From contig CACVBU010000412.1 in assembly GCA_902728285.1 (NCBI GenBank), forward strand, positions 1 through 64,000: a DNA stretch of 64,000 nt, read 5' to 3'. Position numbers and translations under genes: made by a program. The stretch is from Clytia hemisphaerica (Eukaryota > Cnidaria > Hydrozoa > Leptothecata > Clytiidae). Each line of letters starts with the position of its first letter. Position 1 is the stretch's first letter. Below the pieces are notes generated by a model. It did no database searches and was not told where the DNA came from. It was given only the letters and a program-made list of their open reading frames with translations. Shown here piece after piece: positions 57,238 to 64,000 of the stretch.

Positions 57238-58292
57238 AACCTTTACCACGCCGAGGCCGTAAATTTACGTTTTAAGCGATAGCCGCAGGCCGTAAATATA
57301 CGTTTTTCGTGCGGTTTTAAGAAAAGCCGCCCTACCACCTTAAAGACGCTTTTATATCCCGGGAAATGTCTTATATGACGGAGAGAAATGTAAACAAACT
57401 ATTTTCAATAGTTTGAAACCACCCACTTTCGATTTTAACTGTCAAAACAAACTGGAAAATCAGGCAAAATATTCTTTGGGAAATTATGAGCTCATGGACT
57501 GCTGTGACTAACTTTTTATGTTTATTTAGTGGAAAATGGTTTGTTTTATTGGTTGGAAATGTTATGTATTGCTTTTTTGCAGTTTAGTCAGTGTTTGAGG
57601 TAAGTTTCTGCCTCCTTATTCTTTAGTATGACGGTACATTAAGGGTGAGGACTGGAGGCTTGTCGGCCGTCATCAACCGTCACCGAAACCCAAGTTAAGG
57701 CTTATGATAAGGCTGCAAAGAGTTTCAAAGTGTATATACTATGTTATTTCTATTGCTTTAATGCTAGTTGATGATAGGAAAGTCATTTTTAGCTGTTTTT
57801 AGTGATATTTCCCATAAAAATTACCTCAAGGGGCCTCTGCCTTACGTGCCTCTGATTTACGTGGAAATTTTCTCGAAAACCAAGGTTTTCTAAAAATGAA
57901 TTCTGCCTTTTCTAGTAAAGGTATGATTGTGGTTTTTTGGCTAGCAGTTGTAGTTATAATGGTGGAAACAATAAGCCAGAAAATTATGGTATCGCAAATG
58001 TTTTCCCCACTTTTTTTTTAACCTGAACTTAAAATTTTGAAAAATATGACAAATTGCGTTTTGAAGTTTTTTCAACTCTAAGGCAGAAGACTACTATGTC
58101 ACCATTGATAGAGGAAAATCCTTTTTTTTAACATTTTTGGAAAGCAGGGTAGTTGGGCTTTCCAGAATGGGCTTAGTTTTTTGAATTGGTTTAGTAGATC
58201 AAAAGTTATGACGGAAAGCGTAAAACTGTCATTTTTCCCAAAACGACAAGGCTGGGGGTGAAGTTTCCGGAGAGAAGGCGTGGTAAAGGTTT
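57238..58292. mobile_element. 1.06 kb TIR element between the SLC17 and nicotinic-type genes
   Basis: AACCTTTACCACGCC at the left end is exactly inverted at the right end (GGCGTGGTAAAGGTT). Just inside the left end a word GGCCGTAAATNTACGTTTT is present twice. No coding capacity was found. Confidence 0.7.
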
Positions 58293-58576
58293 GGCTTTTT
58301 AATACTTTTACTCTCGAACCATTTCATTTCGCTTGAACTTCATCACAACATCCCAGGACATACACAACTTCAAATTGGTGTCTAAGAATCCAAATACATC
58401 CAAATAATAGTGGCCAGAAAAAGACTAGGCACAATTTTATGAGAAGTGTGACCTAGACAAGTAGTTAGAGACCTGCCATTGAATCCAAGCAGTGTTGTAT
58501 GTACGTTGATAAAACGTATTGTGTAAAATTAAATTGTGTATGTGAATTTCATCTTATCGAGAATACCAACCAAGGT

Positions 58577-61500
58577 TTAAACAACACCAAGCATCTTTCG
58601 GTCAAGAGACGCAGCAACAATGAGAGGGATCAAAAGAGCTGTTCCACAAAACACATAAAAGAATACACGATCGAGATACAATGAAATTTTCTCCCATTGC
58701 TCTTTACATTGCTCTGGCGATGGTGAATAACGTTTCTTCTGGACAATCGGAGCTTCAGGAGACTGGGACTCGCCATCACCATGGAGATAACCAGATGAAC
58801 CATGCATCGGTGCCATTTGTAACAAATTCTCTGATGACACGCCGTTTCCACCAGAATGACATACATCCTTAAGCGAACATAAATGAAGCAGAAAAACAGG
58901 TGGCGGGGTGGTCTTGCTGGCTAATTTGATATTCAAGCAGGCGAAAATGAGTGAGATACTCAAGATGTAGAATTCAGCAATGAAACATAAACCCAGCATC
59001 GGTTTATTATCAGACTTCTCAGGCAACTTTTCTGATATCACCAACAGATACACAGTGATTCCAAGAAGAATGGTGACACCAAAACTCATCCGATCTCCAA
59101 CCCCATACGGGATATGAAAGATACAGAAAAAGACCAAGATCTGTGACACTAAAGGCATAATGATGTATAGGAAATAGTATAGCACCATGCGGTTTAACGT
59201 GATGGTGTATTGGATAGTGGAGAAAGGTTGTTGACAGCAAGGGTAAGGAACTTCTTCTTGGTTGATTTCGACATCATTGATATCCCATTCACCACTTTTC
59301 ACCATAAAATGACCTGAAAAAGATGAAGAAAGAATTTGAAAGCTAGAGTCAAAATTCTATAGTCAAACACGTCAAATATCTTAATTTTTGGAAAAAAACA
59401 AATGAAATTCCCTTTATATCTCAAAAGAAAAATCAAGATATTTTTAGAGTTGCAATAAACAACACGAGTCAAATTAGGTCCATGATAATGGCAATAGAAA
59501 TGCTTGGGTGAGGATTCACTCAAACATTTAAAAACACCCCCTTCTCACAGACCCACTAGAACCCGCCTTCCCACTTGAAAAATCGTCCCCGGTGGAAAAT
59601 TATCCCCCAATTTTTGTCCCCAACGAAAATAATCAAATAAACCAATCTTCACTGCAAAATAATTATTTCCCCATCCCCACTGAATTTTCTGACTTTTTAT
59701 CCCCATTGGCTGAAAAGATCCTACCGGGTCTGTGAGAAGGGGTGTTTAAATTTAGTCGCCCAGCTAAACAGCAGTGTCAATAACATGAAAACTTACTGTG
59801 TCCGATTTCGTTGACTGATTGACTGACGTCATACCATAATGACAATCTCATTTGATTGTTCATGTAAGACCACGATCCAAATTTCATTGTACATTCCTGG
59901 GAAAAGGAATATAGGAAAGGAAGTACTTGCTTATCTTCTTGCACAGGAGATTTACATATCAGAGTTACTTAACGATTTCACCTGACAAATTCGCTATTAG
60001 CACAAGTTGAAATTTTGAATTTCGTTTTTACAATGTCTAACCAACTAAAGTCAGTAAGAAAAAAGTCCAAATTCATATCTAAGGAAATTTCACATGAATA
60101 ATTTGCATGCATAATCCTCTTCAATAGGGTTGGCTTTCTGATTACAAAGATTTTGTTTTCAAAAGGTCCAAGTCGATACAGTTGATGGGACCATTGTCTT
60201 ATTGTGAGCCATTATAGGATTGATTTGTGAAGGTTCGATTTGCGTTACAACCAATTAGAGGGTCATAAAAACATCTATTTGCACTTTTGTCTGTGTCAAA
60301 ATTTTACTAATATATGCTACAGAGCTACCCAAGACGACTCAGATAGAATGTTCGAAATTGACCTTTTCATAAATTACGTCACGAACATCACTTGCTTCGT
60401 ATTCAAACAATTACCATGGTGATTATGTCTCTTGAGACATGATTTTTTTATGAATAGGAAGTAGTTTTAATAAAATCCGCTGGAAGTTAATCACCATGGC
60501 AATAATTTCAAAACGAGGCAAGTGATGTTCGTAACGTAATTTATGAAAAGGTCTATTGAGGTTAAAAAGAGCCCTAAAAGCGGTTTCTACATACCTGACG
60601 ATCAAGTGGAAACCAGGTGATATCAAATTCACAAGACACTCTCCACATGACGGGTGCTGACCAAAGCACTTCTCCTGTGTGAGATACTAATGCTTTGGTC
60701 TTGTAAACATCAGTATGAGCAAAACTGTCCTCATTGGCTCTACATAGGACGAAAAGAGAAAATGCCGATGGCGATGATTTCAAATTTCAACGACCTTTCT
60801 GCAGCTACACGGAAGGTACTGACTCTCTCAGAAGATTTTAACGGATTCTTTGATAAACTCAAATCAAGGGTGAATCTGAAGTTTGGATGAATTGTGATAG
60901 GGTTCTTCCAGAAAATGGTCGTACACCCCGGGTGGAGGATATATTGTCCGGAAGGGGGTAGAGAAAAATCATCAAAATTTGCCTTGGCCGGGGGTAAATT
61001 TGCTCTGTCAGGGGGTAATTTGGATTGTCCGGGGGGTCAACTGAAGCTTTTCCGGGGGTAAAACCCCTTGTCCGGGGGCCATAAGTCACTTTGTCCGGGG
61101 GGTAAATCACTGAAAATTGTTATCCTCCACCCCCCTTATACAATTTTTTTTCTGGAAGAGCCCATTCCCTCCATGATCTGAAAAATGATTCGGTTACGCT
61201 ATGCTCTAATTCTCCTTTGCCTAGGTCCCCTCTATCTGTACAGCCCGTCATGCGATCTTTCATTATTTTGCTGCCGAAAAACCGTGCACGGTATGGGCTA
61301 GCAACCAACGGTTGTCTAAGCTATAATATTACAAACTTACGCGTTATAAAGAACGATGTCGGGCGTCCAAATAAGACTGGATCCAACATTGATGGATTCG
61401 ATTCCTTCGTACTTTGTCTTGTTCCATCGCAACTGTGGATCAACCCATCTCTAAAGAAGAAGAAATTTCATAGTGTCGCGAAAATTGTTTTCTATTACAC

Positions 61501-63433
61501 GTTTACGAAGAGACGTGGTGAGACCCATGCCTACGTAAACTTGACCCACGCCAACATAGACTTGGTCTTTGTTTTTTTATCATCTTACTACATGAGAGCT
61601 CTTGAGACAGGCTGATGTAAACGCTGAGGCATGGAAAGAGTTACGAACTGGGTATACTGCTTTAAAATCTTAGATCGAGCTGACAATATTTAAATAGTTA
61701 ATAACGATATGGTAAATTATAGGCTTCTGATGCTCATCCTCTAGCGAAAAAGATTTCTTATAGATATAAAGGAAGTATATCTACAGATGTCTGCGATTCA
61801 GACTAGGTAAATTATGGCAAATAAGGAGCGTTTAAAATTATCTTACATTTCTAAGGAGTCACTTCTAGCCCCTAATGAGATTTTAAATTCAATAAAGCAT
61901 CTTTAAAAGCATTTAAAAGATACCCATGGACTTGTGGAAAATAATTACCATTTTGATGAATGTATTGACAACAAATTGTTGATGCTTGACATCCTAAATA
62001 AACAAACAGAAAAATATTTTCATTTGTAGTTTATTTGTTTATCAAATCCGATTATAGACGGATAGAGTTATAATCCGATTTTTGAAAAACTGAAATATTA
62101 GTAAGAAAGATGAAGCCAAGCAAAGGAAATGTCATGGAGATACAGAGATTGGCATTTGATCAGAGATGTTGTCGGTTTAATAATGAACTTCATCGGAAAT
62201 CACCTTAGAGGATTCGGACATTCAAACAGGTGTATTTTTCAAATGAACGTACTTCAACTCGTAAGCATTTGCAAAACATATATTTCCAAAATGGGCAAAT
62301 GGGTTTTTTGGGACACTCTCCATGCTTTATGCTTTTAATGTATGAACTGAATTGATTGACAACGCACTCAAATAGTTATTTATGATCTTAAAGCCTTAAA
62401 TCTGCTTATGAGATTGAGTCATACTTAAAAGTCAACTAGACAAAACAACGGTCAAAGGATTTAAAATTAAAACTACTAGTCGCATGCTGACACTAGCCCT
62501 TGAAAATCAACAAAGGATATTTCAATTATTTTTCTCTATCTAATCAGTCTAATAAGGACTAATAGCTTAATCCTGCTTAGCTTAGAAAATCAAACTTGGG
62601 TTAATCATAAAGCTTCCGTATTTTCCTATTTTAACATTTTGCTCTGCCGTTGATCGAGTCAAGTTTTTTTGGACACCATACGATAAACTTTAGATCGCCA
62701 GGTCAGTTATATATATAACTGATCAAGTTATCTAGCTGATATCAGCTATATGAAGAAATTTTTAATTTTTTTTTCAAAATCTAATGACCGCGAAGACGCT
62801 TATTTGAGACCTTAGAGTATGATGTTGCAAATCTATTACACTTACCAAGTTGACAATTTTCTGTAGCTTCATATCGAAATGGACATGTGTAGGAACTCCA
62901 TGTTTGATTTCAGGACGAATATCTTTATTCATTCCATCGAAAATATACTCGTGGATCTCCTTTTCCATAATCACATCTTTGCCATCTTTCGCCTTCCCGT
63001 CTTTTAAAAAAAGAAAGAGATTTTGTTCCAATATAAAATAAAATATAAAAATCCAATGGGTATGATTTTGTAGTGCAATTTTTTTACATAAATTTTACAA
63101 TGGGAATTAAATCAAAGTCATTTTTCCAGTGGGGTTCATATTGTATGGTATTTTTCGACTGAGACGAAATTTTGGCTAAATTATTTCCAGTGGGACGATA
63201 GGTCCAGCGGGTCTATGAGACAGGGGTGTTTTTTGAACAGGCTTAACCATGAAATTTCGTAATTTGGGAAACGTTCAAGGTGTAGGAATGAAAGCCAGAA
63301 TCTTTATTGGATAAAATTGATAGACACTGCAATAAAAAAATGACTTACGTCCAACATCACAGTTTGCCAATTCAAAGGTGACGTATATAAAAGTAAAAGT
63401 ATTTAGGTAGTGAAACCACCAGTTTGGAGCCAT
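58577..63433 (-). CDS. Nicotinic acetylcholine receptor-like Cys-loop subunit (alpha type)
   Basis: Minus-strand exons: 63433-63349, 63000-62846, 61450-61341, 60739-60595, 59896-59797 and 59313-58577. They join in frame to 443 residues. There is a signal peptide ([14 protein letters not shown]), the extracellular loops [10 protein letters not shown] and DIVLYNA, a Cys-loop of 13 residues between cysteines ([16 protein letters not shown]), KFGSWSY and the vicinal cysteine pair YPCCQQPF that marks alpha-type ACh-binding subunits. M1-M4 follow; M2 ([19 protein letters not shown]) has the acidic residue of cation channels. One short exon of about 15 residues (the conserved NQ-x-TT-x-W strand) should lie between 61451 and 62845. 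I could not find it; both neighbours end in phase 0, as that requires. Subunits form plasma-membrane pentamers. Confidence 0.92.
59529..59750. mobile_element. MITE with CCCCACTG words in a nicotinic-type intron
   Basis: AAACACCCCCTTCTCACAGACCC type left end is mirrored by GGGTCTGTGAGAAGGGGTGTTT at the right. Inside are CCCACTTGAAAAA, CTTCACTGCAAAAT, CCCCACTGAATTTTCTG and CCCCATTGGCTGAAAA. Confidence 0.88.
60361..60551. mobile_element. 191-base hairpin MITE next to an exon
   Basis: ACCTTTTCATAAATTACGTC at the left is mirrored by ACGTAATTTATGAAAAGGT at the right; CGAACATCACTTGC and CCATGGTGATTA are mirrored too. It ends 44 bases from the exon at 60595. Confidence 0.9.
60900..61163. mobile_element. 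MITE with TTGTCCGGGGGTAA words in a nicotinic-type intron
   Basis: GGGTTCTTCCAGAAAA at the left is mirrored by TTTTCTGGAAGAGCCC at the right, with GTGGAGGATA mirrored inside. Seven variants of TTGTCCGGGGGTAA, each with a run of four to six G, fill the middle. Confidence 0.9.
61451..62845. other. Nicotinic-type gene intron region, missing short exon expected
   Basis: By comparison with the family a short exon of about 45 bases should lie here on the minus strand. I see no fitting sequence. No other feature that I can support. Confidence 0.4.
63110..63240. repeat. CCAGTGGGG-word element in a nicotinic-type intron
   Basis: It holds TTTTCCAGTGGGG, TTTCCAGTGGGACGA and GGTCCAGCGGGTCTATGAGACAGGGGTGTTTT. 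The end resembles those of the elements at 59529-59750 and 4565. Confidence 0.7.
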
Positions 63434-64000
63434 TAGATTTGCTCAACGGTGTAACCAGTTATGATGACTTATTTTGCCTCGAGCTTCTGAAGGAACTAGC
63501 CTCATAGAAATATTTTTTTTATTTTTTTGGGTTATTCATGATAACTAACATGATGTTCAGGTCAATGTTCAAATTAAAAACAAAGAAAATATCCTACGGG
63601 CAAATCAAGTTCGAACATAACAAAAATAATAAAACAACTAAATATTTTTATTCTACTATTTCTATAATAATTGTATAAAATATGATTCCAACAAAAATTA
63701 TAGTAGAATGTAGAATGGAGCTCAACGGGCGGTATATTTCACCCCTTAGGACAAACTAGCGAAGAAAATGAAGCAGACCTAGGGTATCTCAGAAAAGGTC
63801 AAATATCAGACATCGTCAGAAATTCGAGGCAAAAAATTAAATCGATGTGGCTAGATTTAAGAACTTGGGTAAAAAATTGGGACAATTAAAATTTTGACCT
63901 ATTTGTTGTTCTGAAAAAAGTTTGGAAAGCCCCTTAGAATCTTAGACTAGCCGTCACCCGGCGTCGCACCCGCCGAGTAGAGTGTTGTTGAACACATCAA
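63434..64000. other. Upstream region of the nicotinic-type gene
   Basis: Includes the probable promoter of the minus-strand receptor. No further gene or repeat that I can support. Confidence 0.4.

Overview
The window is AT-rich genomic DNA from an invertebrate animal. The genes are split by GT-AG introns, with separate AATAAA signals and no operons. A gap-junction innexin with two cysteines in its second extracellular loop, rather than a connexin, argues against a vertebrate. A Ngaro/DIRS-type retroelement, a CR1/Jockey-like LINE, a tRNA-derived SINE and dozens of small inverted-repeat elements fit a cnidarian or another repeat-rich invertebrate. The species cannot be settled from the sequence.

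Layout. 1-5113 is one giant near-perfect palindrome (two arms of about 2.5 kb, 29-base loop), followed by a diverged 103-base tandem repeat. 8123-12795 is a 4.7 kb element with 38-base perfect terminal inverted repeats and a 7-base target duplication. 13278-20545 (minus) holds the first six coding exons of a homocysteine S-methyltransferase; its fourth intron contains a complete five-exon innexin gene on the other strand. 20.7-24.6 kb is LINE debris interrupted by a 947-base foldback. 27.8-32.95 kb is a DIRS-type retroelement with intact reverse transcriptase/RNase H and tyrosine recombinase frames but no 5' end. 37.9-38.6 kb is an unrecognised four-helix membrane protein. 39.9-42.9 kb (minus) is a two-exon class C GPCR. 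47.7-56.7 kb is a complete 11-exon SLC17 (sialin-like) transporter. 58.6-63.4 kb (minus) is a nicotinic-type Cys-loop receptor subunit.

Four of the six host genes (innexin, class C receptor, SLC17 transporter, nicotinic-type subunit) belong to families used in cell-cell or chemical signalling, but their spacing and mixed strands give no sign of co-transcription.

The most unusual feature is the repeat content. Many short elements are built from one short word that forms the terminal inverted repeat and also recurs many times inside the element. At least three families share a TATAAG stem in the termini but differ in the following bases (TATAAGAACA, TATAAGGAAC, TATAAGCATA), and the internal copies change along with the ends. 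Similar self-repeating designs use G-rich words, CCCCACTGG, TAATTCGAA and CGCTAAAA. Within intron 10 of the SLC17 gene one such element encloses inverted arms made of a roughly 17-base minisatellite. These elements look like non-autonomous DNA transposons whose transposase-binding site is multiplied internally and co-evolves with the ends; that interpretation is inference.
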